In this document: positions 1-7,329 of the stretch, piece after piece
How the letters are laid out: every line of letters begins with the position of its first letter
How positions within the stretch are numbered: position 1 is the stretch's first letter
Origin: Chloroflexota bacterium
Lineage (GTDB): Bacteria > Chloroflexota > Dormibacteria > Dormibacterales > Dormibacteraceae
Direction of reading: 5' to 3'
DNA: 36,480 bases
Assembly (NCBI GenBank): GCA_005887685.1
Contig: VBHJ01000068.1
Coordinates: 1 to 36,480, forward strand
Translations under genes and position numbers: made by a program
The notes under the pieces: model-generated
What the model saw: only the letters and a program-made list of their open reading frames with translations
What the model was told of the DNA's origin: nothing
Database searches by the model: none

Positions 1-118
1 GCTTCTTCGACTTGTGCTCGAGCAGGTGGCTCTTCCACGCGGCGGCGCGCATCAGCTTGCCGTTCTTGGTCACGCGGACGCGCTTGGCGATCCCTTTCTG
101 CGTCTTGAGCTTAGGCAC
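1..118 (-). CDS. rpmI: 50S ribosomal protein L35 (N-terminal part; 3' end outside window)
   Basis: The reading frame begins GTG-CCT-AAG and encodes [13 protein letters not shown], then [20 protein letters not shown], the typical lysine-rich start of bacterial L35, a small protein of the large ribosomal subunit. Only about 39 of the usual ~65 codons are inside the window. The GTG start at 118 lies inside the last codons of infC (8-nt overlap, different frame), so L35 synthesis is probably coupled to IF3 synthesis. The infC-rpmI(-rplT) order is the classical one; rplT would be expected just beyond position 1. I saw no independent promoter. Identity is secure; only the 3' end is missing. Confidence 0.93.
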   Translation of the reverse strand, partial: MPKLKTQKGIAKRVRVTKNGKLMRAAAWKSHLLEHKSKK

Positions 119-662
119 TGGTCGCTGCTTGCTCCTTGGTGGCGCCCTGCCCGCGGCTGGGCGCGAGGATCATGAACAGGTTCTTGCCCTCGAGGAGGGG
201 CTGGCGCTCGACGACCGCGAACTGGCGCGCGTCATCGGCCACCCGCTCGAGAATCTTTCTCCCGATCTCCTGGTGGACCATCTCGCGGCCCCTGAACATG
301 ATCGTCACCTTGACTTTCTCTCCTGCTTCGAGGAACTGACGCAATCCCTTGAACTTGGTCTGGAAATCGTGCTCGGCGACCTTCGGCCGCAGCTTCATCT
401 CCTTGAGCTTGGTGACGTTCTGCTTGCGACGCTGGTCCTTCTCGCGCTTGACGGTCTCGAACTTGTAGCGTCCATAGTCCATCAGGCGGCAGACAGGCGG
501 GCTCGCTTGCGGCGCCACCTCGACGAGGTCGAGCCCCTTCTCGTTAGCGATGCGAAGCGCGGCATCCACTGACAGCACGCCTAGCTGATTGTTCTGGTCA
601 TCGATCAGCCGCACTTCGGAGCTGCGAATCTGATCGTTGATCCTTAGCTCTTTAAACGGTAT
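111..662 (-). CDS. infC: Translation initiation factor IF-3, apparent AUA start
   Basis: IF3 binds the 30S subunit, blocks premature 50S joining and rejects incorrect initiator tRNA or start codons. The product shows the IF3 N-domain signature ([31 protein letters not shown]) and the C-domain ([11 protein letters not shown]). The first GTG (614) would remove the conserved [11 protein letters not shown] segment. In frame upstream, the only candidate starts before a TAG stop are ATA at 662 and ATC at 641. ATA gives [13 protein letters not shown] (183 aa) and has GAGG about 9 nt upstream. Non-canonical AUU-type starts are an established trait of infC, where IF3 represses its own synthesis, so I chose 662. 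ATC at 641 is the alternative. The stop overlaps rpmI by 8 nt. No convincing promoter was identified upstream. Confidence 0.9.
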   Translation of the reverse strand: MPFKELRINDQIRSSEVRLIDDQNNQLGVLSVDAALRIANEKGLDLVEVAPQASPPVCRLMDYGRYKFETVKREKDQRRKQNVTKLKEMKLRPKVAEHDFQTKFKGLRQFLEAGEKVKVTIMFRGREMVHQEIGRKILERVADDARQFAVVERQPLLEGKNLFMILAPSRGQGATKEQAATSA

Positions 663-868
663 GGGACACTACCTCGGCCAAATTCAGTGTTGCTATCTAT
701 TCCTCCATCCAAAAAACAAAACGGAGAGCCCCAGCCCTCCATCTGTCCGGAAGTGCGCCCTGCGCGCGACCGGCGCTTGGAACCCGTTTGGACTGTCGCC
801 CTGGGGGTGAGGGCTGGTGCCCTGCTTCAGAGCGTGGATGGTACCGGAAACGTAACCCAGTGCGCAGG
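663..868. other. Divergent intergenic region infC / lipoprotein
   Basis: This 206-bp gap separates minus-strand infC from the plus-strand lipoprotein gene and must hold both promoters. The part next to infC is AT-rich for this genome (A-rich run at 708-720), which fits a promoter zone. I could not identify a clear -35/-10 pair on either strand, nor a riboswitch-like or leader-peptide structure. Confidence 0.35.
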
Positions 869-2044
869 ATGGCGTTGCTCTCGCTGATGGGAACGCTGCC
901 CCACGTCTCAGCACCCACGAAGGCCGTCGTGCTGCTTGTGGCCTTGGCCGCGTCGGCGGCCGCGTGCGGCGGGAACGCGCCGACCATCGTGGCGAGCCAC
1001 TCGCCCTCCCCTTCCGTTCAGGCATCTCCTTCGACCCAGGCCTCGGCCTCGCCGAGCGCGCAGGCCAGCTCGACGCCGCAGCCGCAGCCGGTCACCGGCG
1101 CCTATGCCCTGCTGGTCGGCAACCAGGCAACCACCAGCTACACCGTCAGCCTGATCGGCATCGACGGCAAGGTCGCGGCTACGGTCCAGGCGAGCACGCC
1201 GGCGCAGGTCAGCTGCGCCAACGCCGCCGCGGCCCTGGTCTCGCTTCCGGTCAGCGCGAGCAACTCGCGTGCCTACTTCATGGACGCTCAGGGCGTCATC
1301 CGCTTTCTGGCTCCCAATGGAGACACCGGCCGCGCCACGTCGGTCCCTGCTCCGACCGCCTCGCGGCGCAGCATGTTTGCGGTCAGCCCGGACGATCAGC
1401 GCATCGCCGTGATCGTCGATGACTTCACGTCGGCCGGGGCCGCCACGCGCCTCTACGTGGAGGACCTGAACGGGGGCGGCAACCATCTCGACCTGTTCAG
1501 TCAGAGCGGCGCGTACACGCTGTGGCCCGTCGGCTGGCACGGCACCAACAACCTCATCGTGGCCAAGGTCGCCTCATGCACCCAAGGCGGCGGTCCGTTC
1601 TGCTGCGGCCCGCTCGAGCTCCACGTGATCGATCCCGCGACCGCCACCCGGCGGTTCACCATCGGCAACAGCCCCTCGTGCGTGATCGCCGGCTCCCCCT
1701 CCCCCGCGGGCGCGGTCTGCGAGAGCACCTCGAACTTCATGCAGGCCACCGTCCTCAACTGGACGGCGGGCACGGTGCGCAGCCTCGCCCTCAACGGACC
1801 GACGTTCGCCTACCTCGCGCCGAGCAGCGGCATGGTCGCGATGGTCGATAACAACGGGACGTCATTCACCATCGGCGCGGCGACGATCAGCGGGATGTTC
1901 GCGTGCGGGTGGATCGACGACGGACACGTGATCTCCGGCGGCGACGCGCAGCATCAGCCTCGGGTGGCCACGGTCACGACGGGCGCGGTGGTGCCAGTCG
2001 CGGCGCAGGGAGATTGCGGGGGACGGCTGCCCGGAGGCCTCTAG
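869..2044 (+). CDS. Putative secreted lipoprotein, unknown function
   Basis: I do not recognise a specific family. From ATG 869 the product is 391 aa. A lysine is followed by a hydrophobic stretch (VVLLVALAASAAAC) ending in a cysteine, which looks like a lipoprotein signal with an AAAC lipobox. A low-complexity Ser/Pro/Ala/Gln linker (SPSPSVQASPSTQAS and on) follows, as in many tethered surface lipoproteins. The rest is an extracellular-looking domain with repeated beta-strand-like segments (MFAVSPDDQRIAVIVDD, YLAPSSGMVAMVDNNG) that resemble beta-propeller blades, and several cysteines (SCTQGGGPFCCG). TTG 788 is in frame upstream but adds a non-signal-like extension. No strong ribosome binding site is seen. 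It converges on thrS with the two stop codons sharing CTAG. Function is unknown; the propeller idea is an inference. Confidence 0.6.
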   Translation: MALLSLMGTLPHVSAPTKAVVLLVALAASAAACGGNAPTIVASHSPSPSVQASPSTQASASPSAQASSTPQPQPVTGAYALLVGNQATTSYTVSLIGIDGKVAATVQASTPAQVSCANAAAALVSLPVSASNSRAYFMDAQGVIRFLAPNGDTGRATSVPAPTASRRSMFAVSPDDQRIAVIVDDFTSAGAATRLYVEDLNGGGNHLDLFSQSGAYTLWPVGWHGTNNLIVAKVASCTQGGGPFCCGPLELHVIDPATATRRFTIGNSPSCVIAGSPSPAGAVCESTSNFMQATVLNWTAGTVRSLALNGPTFAYLAPSSGMVAMVDNNGTSFTIGAATISGMFACGWIDDGHVISGGDAQHQPRVATVTTGAVVPVAAQGDCGGRLPGGL

Positions 2045-3849
2045 CGCCGACGCTCGGCGATCTCGGCCGAGATCATCTCCACGAACGACTCCAGCGGCAT
2101 GTCGACCTGCCGGTCACTCCGATCGTTCACGTTGACGTGACCAGAGGGCGCTTCCTTCTCGCCAACCACTGCTATGTACGGCACCTTCTTCAGACGCGCG
2201 TCGCGGATCTTCCGATTGAGCCGCTCTGAACGGGTGTCGACCTGAACCCGCACCCGAGCCGCGCGCAGCCGCGCGCCAACCTCGTGAGCGTAGGCGTTGA
2301 ACTCATCCTTGGTTGACGCAACCACGACCTGGGTCGGATGCAGCCAGGTGGGGAACGCTCCCGCGTAGCGCTCGATGAGATAGCTGAACAACCGCTCCAT
2401 CGCTCCTGCGGCGCCGCGATGCACCATCACCGGGCGCTTGCGTGTGCCGTCCTCGGCGACGTATTCGAGGTCAAAGCGCTCAGGCAGCTGGAAGTCGACC
2501 TGCACCGTCGAGTTGGTGAACTCCCGACGGTGCGCGTCGCGGACCTGGAAGTCGATCTTCGGGCCGTAGAAGGCTGCCTCGCCGACGCCGGTCTGGTAGT
2601 GCTGGCCCATCGATTCCAGCGCCTCGGCGAGGTTGGCCTGCGCCACCTGCCACTGCTCTTCAGTCCCGAGCCACTTCTCCTTCACGTTGTCGCGGATGGA
2701 GAGCTGGTACCAGAACTCATCGATGCCCAGAACCTTGGAGAAGTAGAGCGCGAGGTCGATTGCCCCCTTGACCTCGTCCATCAACTGTTCGGGGGTGCAG
2801 AAGATGTGCGCGTCGTTGAGCGCGAAGGAGCGAACGCGATTCATTCCGGCGAGCGTGCCCGACCGCTCGTACCGCCAGTTGTTGCCGATTTCCGCAATCC
2901 GCAGCGGCAGGTCTCGATAGCTGCGGAGCTCGGTCTGATAGACGACGATGTGGTGCGGGCAGTTGACCGGCCGAAGCTCCAGCTCCTCGCCGTCTTCGAA
3001 CTTCATCGGCGGGTACATGTACTCCGCGTAGAGCTGCGCGTGGCCGCTCTGGCGGAAGAGGTCCAGTCGCGCCACGTCAGGGGTGCGGACATGCTGATAC
3101 CCGCGCGCGAGCTCCTCGTCGACGATGAAGCGTTCGAGCTCCCGACGGATCGTCGCGCCGTCGGGCAGCCACAGCGGAAGGCCCGGCCCGACGCGGTCGT
3201 CCACCGCGAAGAGCTTGAGGTCCTTGCCGAGTTTCTTGTGGTCGCGCTTCTCAGCTTCTTCCAGGAATTTCATGTAGTCGTCGAGCTCTTTCTGCGACTG
3301 CCATGCGGTGCCGTAGATCCGGGTCAGCTGTGGTTTCTTCTCGTCGCCGCGCCAATACGCACCCGAGACGCGCTGAAGCTTGAAGGCCTTGAGGTCCCTG
3401 GTCGAATTCACGTGCGGACCCAGGCAGAGGTCGAGGAAGTCGCCGGTCCGATAGACGCTCACGCCATCGCCCGTGACCTTGTCCGCGATCAGCTCTAGCT
3501 TGTAATCCTGTCCTCGCTTGCGAAACTCCTCGATCGCCTTTTCGCGCGGCAGGATCTCTTTTTCGAACGGCCTGCCTTCCTGCGCGATTCTTCGCATCCG
3601 TGATTCGATCGCCGGCAGGTCCGATTCCGATATCGGTTTGGTGAAATCAAAGTCGTAGTAGAAGCCAGGCGGCTCCTTGATCGCCGGGCCGATGGCGTAC
3701 TTCGTCCCGGGATAGAGCTCGGTGACCGCGGCGGCGAGGAGGTGCGCGGTGGAGTGGCGCAGGATCTGCAGAGGGTCGTCGGTAGGCTCGTGGTCGCCGT
3801 ATTCGGGCATGGGGTCGTCCAGTATATGAACCGCCTTGATGGGATTCAT
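2041..3849 (-). CDS. thrS: Threonyl-tRNA synthetase lacking the TGS domain
   Basis: Class II synthetase that charges tRNA-Thr in the cytoplasm; 602 aa. The editing-domain motifs are present: HSTAH at residues 32-36 and CLGPH at 142-146. The catalytic core follows with the zinc ligands C297 (NCPHH), H348 (NDAHIF) and H477 (VMVHRG), and then the anticodon-binding domain. Only about 30 residues precede the editing domain, where E. coli ThrRS has about 70 including a TGS domain; TGS-less ThrRS occurs in some bacteria, so this is not necessarily a truncation. The start is supported by a strong Shine-Dalgarno sequence (GGAGGGG) 4 nt before ATG 3849. That site lies inside the coding region of the divergent dedA gene, so there is no room for a T-box leader outside that gene. 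Confidence 0.95.
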   Translation of the reverse strand: MNPIKAVHILDDPMPEYGDHEPTDDPLQILRHSTAHLLAAAVTELYPGTKYAIGPAIKEPPGFYYDFDFTKPISESDLPAIESRMRRIAQEGRPFEKEILPREKAIEEFRKRGQDYKLELIADKVTGDGVSVYRTGDFLDLCLGPHVNSTRDLKAFKLQRVSGAYWRGDEKKPQLTRIYGTAWQSQKELDDYMKFLEEAEKRDHKKLGKDLKLFAVDDRVGPGLPLWLPDGATIRRELERFIVDEELARGYQHVRTPDVARLDLFRQSGHAQLYAEYMYPPMKFEDGEELELRPVNCPHHIVVYQTELRSYRDLPLRIAEIGNNWRYERSGTLAGMNRVRSFALNDAHIFCTPEQLMDEVKGAIDLALYFSKVLGIDEFWYQLSIRDNVKEKWLGTEEQWQVAQANLAEALESMGQHYQTGVGEAAFYGPKIDFQVRDAHRREFTNSTVQVDFQLPERFDLEYVAEDGTRKRPVMVHRGAAGAMERLFSYLIERYAGAFPTWLHPTQVVVASTKDEFNAYAHEVGARLRAARVRVQVDTRSERLNRKIRDARLKKVPYIAVVGEKEAPSGHVNVNDRSDRQVDMPLESFVEMISAEIAERRR

Positions 3850-4455
3850 TCAGCCCCTCCGATATTGAACTGGCAAGCGATCGTCGATGCGCTTGGCTAT
3901 CCGTCCGCTGGGCTCGGCATCATGATCGAGAGCACCGGCATCCCGTTTCCTGGAGAGACGTTGCTCCTGGCCGCCGCGGCGTGGGCGGCGGCCCGCCATC
4001 ATTCGATCGTCCTCGTCATCCTCTTTGGATTTGTAGGCTCTACCGCCGGTGCCGACCTCGGTTATCTCCTCGGATATCGCGGCGGGCGCCCCTTTGTGGA
4101 GCGCTTCGGCGCCATCCTGCACATCCGCGCCGAGCAGCTGGCGCGCGCCGAGCTCTTCTTCGCAAGGCACGGTGACAAGGCGATCCTCGGCGGGCGTTTC
4201 ATACTCGGCCTCCGCACCTGGGGATCGATGCTGGCCGGGATGTCGCACATGCCTTTCTGGCGCTTCCAGGTGTTCAGCGCCGCCGGCGGCCTCCTGTGGG
4301 CCGCTTTGATCGGGATCGCCGGCTACGTGCTGGGCAGCAACCTCCCCCTGCTCGAGTCGATCATCCGCGCCGTCGGGATCGGCGGCCTCACGGTTCTTCT
4401 GCTGATTGCGTTGGCCCTGATCGTGGCTGAAAGGCGTGCAGTCCGCCGGCGATGA
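3826..4455 (+). CDS. DedA-family (SNARE-associated/VTT) membrane protein
   Basis: Polytopic inner-membrane protein of the DedA/VTT family, members of which are implicated in lipid scrambling and proton-motive-force homeostasis. Diagnostic features are ESTGIPFPGE near the N-terminus, then hydrophobic helices, YLLGYRGGRPFVERFG, the FxRHG-type segment FFARHGDKAILGGRFI, and LRTWGSMLAGMSHMPFWRF. The length (about 200 aa) is normal. The start is uncertain. ATG 3826 (209 aa) overlaps the 5' end of thrS by 24 bp; TTG 3865 (196 aa) avoids this and begins MNWQAIVDALG. Neither has a clear ribosome binding site. The 3' end overlaps the convergent MFS gene by 68 bp. Family assignment is secure; the substrate is unknown. 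Confidence 0.85.
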   Translation: MNRLDGIHSAPPILNWQAIVDALGYPSAGLGIMIESTGIPFPGETLLLAAAAWAAARHHSIVLVILFGFVGSTAGADLGYLLGYRGGRPFVERFGAILHIRAEQLARAELFFARHGDKAILGGRFILGLRTWGSMLAGMSHMPFWRFQVFSAAGGLLWAALIGIAGYVLGSNLPLLESIIRAVGIGGLTVLLLIALALIVAERRAVRRR

Positions 4456-5725
4456 CACCCACCCCACCACCCAGCAGCAGCACGCCGAGGCCGCCCAGCA
4501 CCTGGGCGGTGCCGATCGTGTCGGCAAGCGCCGCGGCGATCAAGACCGGAAGCGCCGACACGCCGTTGATGACCATGTAGAGCAGCGAGAAGATTCGCCC
4601 GCGGATGGCGTCGCTGGTCGCCTCCATCAGATAGGTGATGGCGGGGATGAGGATTGCGCCGAACTCGACGCCGAGGAGGAAGCTGAACGTCGCGCCGGTG
4701 ATCCGGTTGTGTACCTGGAGGTCTGGAAAGTGCCGCATCGCCTGCGGCACCGCGGCCAGCGCGAGGAGGGTCAGACCGTTGGCGATCAGCGAACCCGCGA
4801 GCAGACGCGAGCGGTCGACGCTGCGCAGGAACTGGCCCAGCAAGACCGCGCTGAGCATCGCGCCGGCGGTCGCCGGGCCGAGGATGACGTAGGTGTCCTG
4901 GGCGGCGATCCCGATGACCCTGCTGACATACGCGGGGGCCAGCGTGTAGAGCATGAAGAGGACCAGCACCGCGACGCTGACCTGGCCGAATGCGAGCCGG
5001 AGGCCACGCGACGCACGCACCGCGTCGAAGCCCTCCTGCAGGTCGATCAACATGAGGTGGAAGCGGTTGCGGCTCTCCTCCACGGGCGATTCGGTATGGC
5101 GCTCCAGGCGCGGTATTTCGGAGGCAAAGATCAGGGTGCCCGCGATGAGGAGCAGCACGACCGCGCACCAGTAGGGCGCGTAGAGGTCGATCCTCGAGAC
5201 GATCGGCGCCAGCACTCCGCCGACCACGAGCGTCAGGACCATCGTGAGCAGCGCCATCGAGTTGGCGGTGATCAGCCCTTCCCGAGGAAGGATCGTGGGT
5301 ATCACTGCTGCTTCAGCCGGGCCGAAAAGCTGCCCCACGGCGGAGAAGATGAGCGTGATCAGCAGGAGGTGGATGAAGTCGCCTTTCAGGCCGGGGATGA
5401 TCGCAGCGATTGGGATCAGCGCAACCGCCGCCGCCCGGCCGATGTTGCACCACAGCATGATCTGCTTGCGGTTGAGGCGGTCGGCGATCACTCCGGCCGG
5501 TGGAGCGAATAGAACCGCCGGAACCGTGTAGGCCAGCAGCGTCACGGCGACGGACGTGCTGCCGCCCGAGATGTTGTAGGCAAGGATGATCAGCGAGAAG
5601 AGCAGGAACTTGTCGGCGAGCTGCGCGGCCAGCTGCGCGAACCAGATGTTCCGAAATGCCGTGTAGCGGAGGACCGCGCGAAAGCCGCCCGATGGAGCCT
5701 CGACTGGCAGCCTGATCGGATCCAC
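4388..5725 (-). CDS. MFS transporter
   Basis: 445-aa major facilitator superfamily protein with about 12 hydrophobic segments. The conserved loop between helices 2 and 3 is visible as PPAGVIADRLNRKQIM (G-x-x-x-D-R-x-x-R-[RK] type). The N-terminal text (FRNIWFAQLAAQLADKFL) is typical of the drug-efflux-like or enterobactin-exporter-like MFS branch, but the substrate cannot be deduced. The start is GTG 5725, 12 nt downstream of the rsmA stop, so it is probably the last gene of the rsmI-metG-tatD-rsmA transcript. No strong Shine-Dalgarno is seen. The final 22 codons are antisense to the end of dedA. Confidence 0.85.
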   Translation of the reverse strand: MDPIRLPVEAPSGGFRAVLRYTAFRNIWFAQLAAQLADKFLLFSLIILAYNISGGSTSVAVTLLAYTVPAVLFAPPAGVIADRLNRKQIMLWCNIGRAAAVALIPIAAIIPGLKGDFIHLLLITLIFSAVGQLFGPAEAAVIPTILPREGLITANSMALLTMVLTLVVGGVLAPIVSRIDLYAPYWCAVVLLLIAGTLIFASEIPRLERHTESPVEESRNRFHLMLIDLQEGFDAVRASRGLRLAFGQVSVAVLVLFMLYTLAPAYVSRVIGIAAQDTYVILGPATAGAMLSAVLLGQFLRSVDRSRLLAGSLIANGLTLLALAAVPQAMRHFPDLQVHNRITGATFSFLLGVEFGAILIPAITYLMEATSDAIRGRIFSLLYMVINGVSALPVLIAAALADTIGTAQVLGGLGVLLLGGGVGVIAGGLHAFQPRSGPTQSAEEP

Positions 5726-5737
5726 AGTCGGTAGAGC

Positions 5738-6583
5738 CTAACGACCGAACCTTGGGTTGAATGCGCGATAGAGCTGTTCCCATTCGCGCAAGGTGAGGGT
5801 CTGCGGGCGGCGGACCGGGTCGATTCCAAGCTCACGAAGCCGCGACGCCGCATCGACGTTCGGGGCTCGAGCGATCCGGGCCACGGTTCCTCCGACCTGC
5901 TTGCGGCGAAACTGAAACACGGCTTCGACGAAGCGAAAGAAGGCTTCCATGTCGTCGACCTCCACCGCCGGCCGTTCCCGGACCTCCAGCGTCACCAGTG
6001 CGGAGTCGACCTTCGGCACCGGCATGAATGACGCCGCCGGAATCGTCATCACCATCCGAGCGTCAGCGAAGACCTGGACCGCGACAGTGGCAAGGCTCGC
6101 GCCCGTGGTCGCCGTCCAGCGCTCGGCGACCTCCTTCTGCACCACGAGCGACAGGCGTCGAGGGCGAGGCGGGCGGTCCAGCAGCTTGCGGATCAACGCG
6201 CCCGTCAGGTTGTACGGGATGTTGCCGGCCACCACCTCCCCACCTTGCGGAAAGGCGCCGGCCACGTCGAATCGCAGGATGTCGGACTTTACGACCTCGA
6301 CGTTCGCGTGGCCGGCCAGCACGTCACGCAACACGGGGATGAGGCGCAAGTCCAGCTCGACCGCGACGAGGCGCCGGCAACGGGGTGCAAGGGCGATCGT
6401 CAGCGTTCCGGCGCCGGCGCCCACCTCGAGCACCTCGTCCTCGCCACCTGTGCCCGCGGCCTCCGCGATCGTGTCGCGGATTTGCGGGTCGATCAGGAAG
6501 TTCTGACCCAGGCGATGCTGGAGGGTGATGCCGTGGCGACGCAGCAGCTTCTCGAGCTGTAGCTGGTCGGCCGGGTCGATCAC
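5738..6583 (-). CDS. rsmA: 16S rRNA dimethyladenosine transferase KsgA/RsmA
   Basis: Dimethylates the two adjacent adenosines in helix 45 near the 3' end of 16S rRNA, a late 30S maturation step. Features from the N-terminus: RLGQNFLID, the SAM-binding loop EVGAGAGTLT, the acidic residue in VAVELD, and the catalytic motif NIPYNLTG, followed by the helical C-domain. I place the start at GTG 6583, whose GTGA overlaps the tatD TGA stop, giving 281 aa beginning [14 protein letters not shown]; the family norm is about 270-290. A longer frame running through tatD is only a shadow. The tatD-rsmA pair is a conserved neighbourhood (tatD/rnmV/rsmA in Bacillota). Confidence 0.95.
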   Translation of the reverse strand: MIDPADQLQLEKLLRRHGITLQHRLGQNFLIDPQIRDTIAEAAGTGGEDEVLEVGAGAGTLTIALAPRCRRLVAVELDLRLIPVLRDVLAGHANVEVVKSDILRFDVAGAFPQGGEVVAGNIPYNLTGALIRKLLDRPPRPRRLSLVVQKEVAERWTATTGASLATVAVQVFADARMVMTIPAASFMPVPKVDSALVTLEVRERPAVEVDDMEAFFRFVEAVFQFRRKQVGGTVARIARAPNVDAASRLRELGIDPVRRPQTLTLREWEQLYRAFNPRFGR

Positions 6584-7329
6584 TTCATCTTTTGAAACAA
6601 AGTGATCGCGTTGGCGCGCTCCTGGTCGGCCAGCTGCTCGAGGCTGATCCCGCGCAGCTCGGCCACCACCTCGGCGGTGTCGAGCAGGTACGCCGGCCGG
6701 TTGGGCGTCGACATGCGCTTCTGGGCGTTGCCGTAGGGCGAGTCCGTCTCGAGGAGCACCCGGTCGGCGGGGCAGTGCTTGACGACCTCCCGCAGCTCGT
6801 CCCGGCTCGGCCGCGTGATCAGCCCCGCGAACGACAGGTAGAACCCCACCTCGAGGAAGCGTTGAGCCCAGTCCCAATCGAGCGCGAAGTAGTGCATCAC
6901 GCCACGGATCCCCGAGTGCCTGGAGATGGCGGTCAAGAGCTCCGTCGATGCGCCCCGGTTGTGGACCGATACGGGAAGGTCGAGCTCGGTCGCAAGAGCG
7001 AACAGCTCGTCGAGCCGCTGGATCTGCAGGTCGCGATGCGGCCCTCCGATATGCTCGAAGTCGAGCCCGATCTCTCCGATGGCTACGACCATCTCATCCC
7101 TTGCCAGCTGCCGCATGGCGCCGAGGTCCGGTTCTGGGATCTCGAGGGGGTGATGCCCCACGCCCGCCCACACCTCTTCATAGGCGTGCGAGAGGGAAAC
7201 GGCGGTTGCGCTGCGGTCGAGATCCACCCCGACCGCGATCAGGCGGGTCACGCCTGCCGCCACGGCCTGCTCCACCACCTCCGTGGCCTCACCGAGCTCT
7301 TCGAGGTGGAGATGAGTGTCTACGAAGAT
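6580..7329 (-). CDS. tatD: TatD-family metal-dependent hydrolase/DNase, apparent AUC start
   Basis: TIM-barrel amidohydrolase-fold enzyme of the TatD family, members of which act as DNA 3' exonucleases in repair. Metal ligands visible: the N-terminal DTHLH, EIGLDF (Glu), HNRG, MHYF and the late ETDSP motif. The first conventional start (GTG 7278) would delete DTHLH, which carries two metal-binding histidines. In the same frame upstream there is no ATG, GTG, TTG or CTG before a TGA. The only plausible start is ATC 7327-7329, giving [11 protein letters not shown] (249 aa), with GAGGAG 8 nt before it. This start overlaps the last 10 nt of metG. Frame and coordinates were rechecked. A sequencing indel near the metG end is the alternative explanation. 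Confidence 0.88.
   Translation of the reverse strand: MFVDTHLHLEELGEATEVVEQAVAAGVTRLIAVGVDLDRSATAVSLSHAYEEVWAGVGHHPLEIPEPDLGAMRQLARDEMVVAIGEIGLDFEHIGGPHRDLQIQRLDELFALATELDLPVSVHNRGASTELLTAISRHSGIRGVMHYFALDWDWAQRFLEVGFYLSFAGLITRPSRDELREVVKHCPADRVLLETDSPYGNAQKRMSTPNRPAYLLDTAEVVAELRGISLEQLADQERANAITLFQKMK

Noticed and set aside
2338-3498. 386-aa plus-strand open frame opposite thrS
   Set aside because: No recognisable motifs and fully antisense to ThrRS catalytic and editing domains.
3850-3900. T-box leader for thrS
   Set aside because: The upstream region is the dedA coding region, with a ribosome binding site 4 nt from the start; no T-box core sequence.
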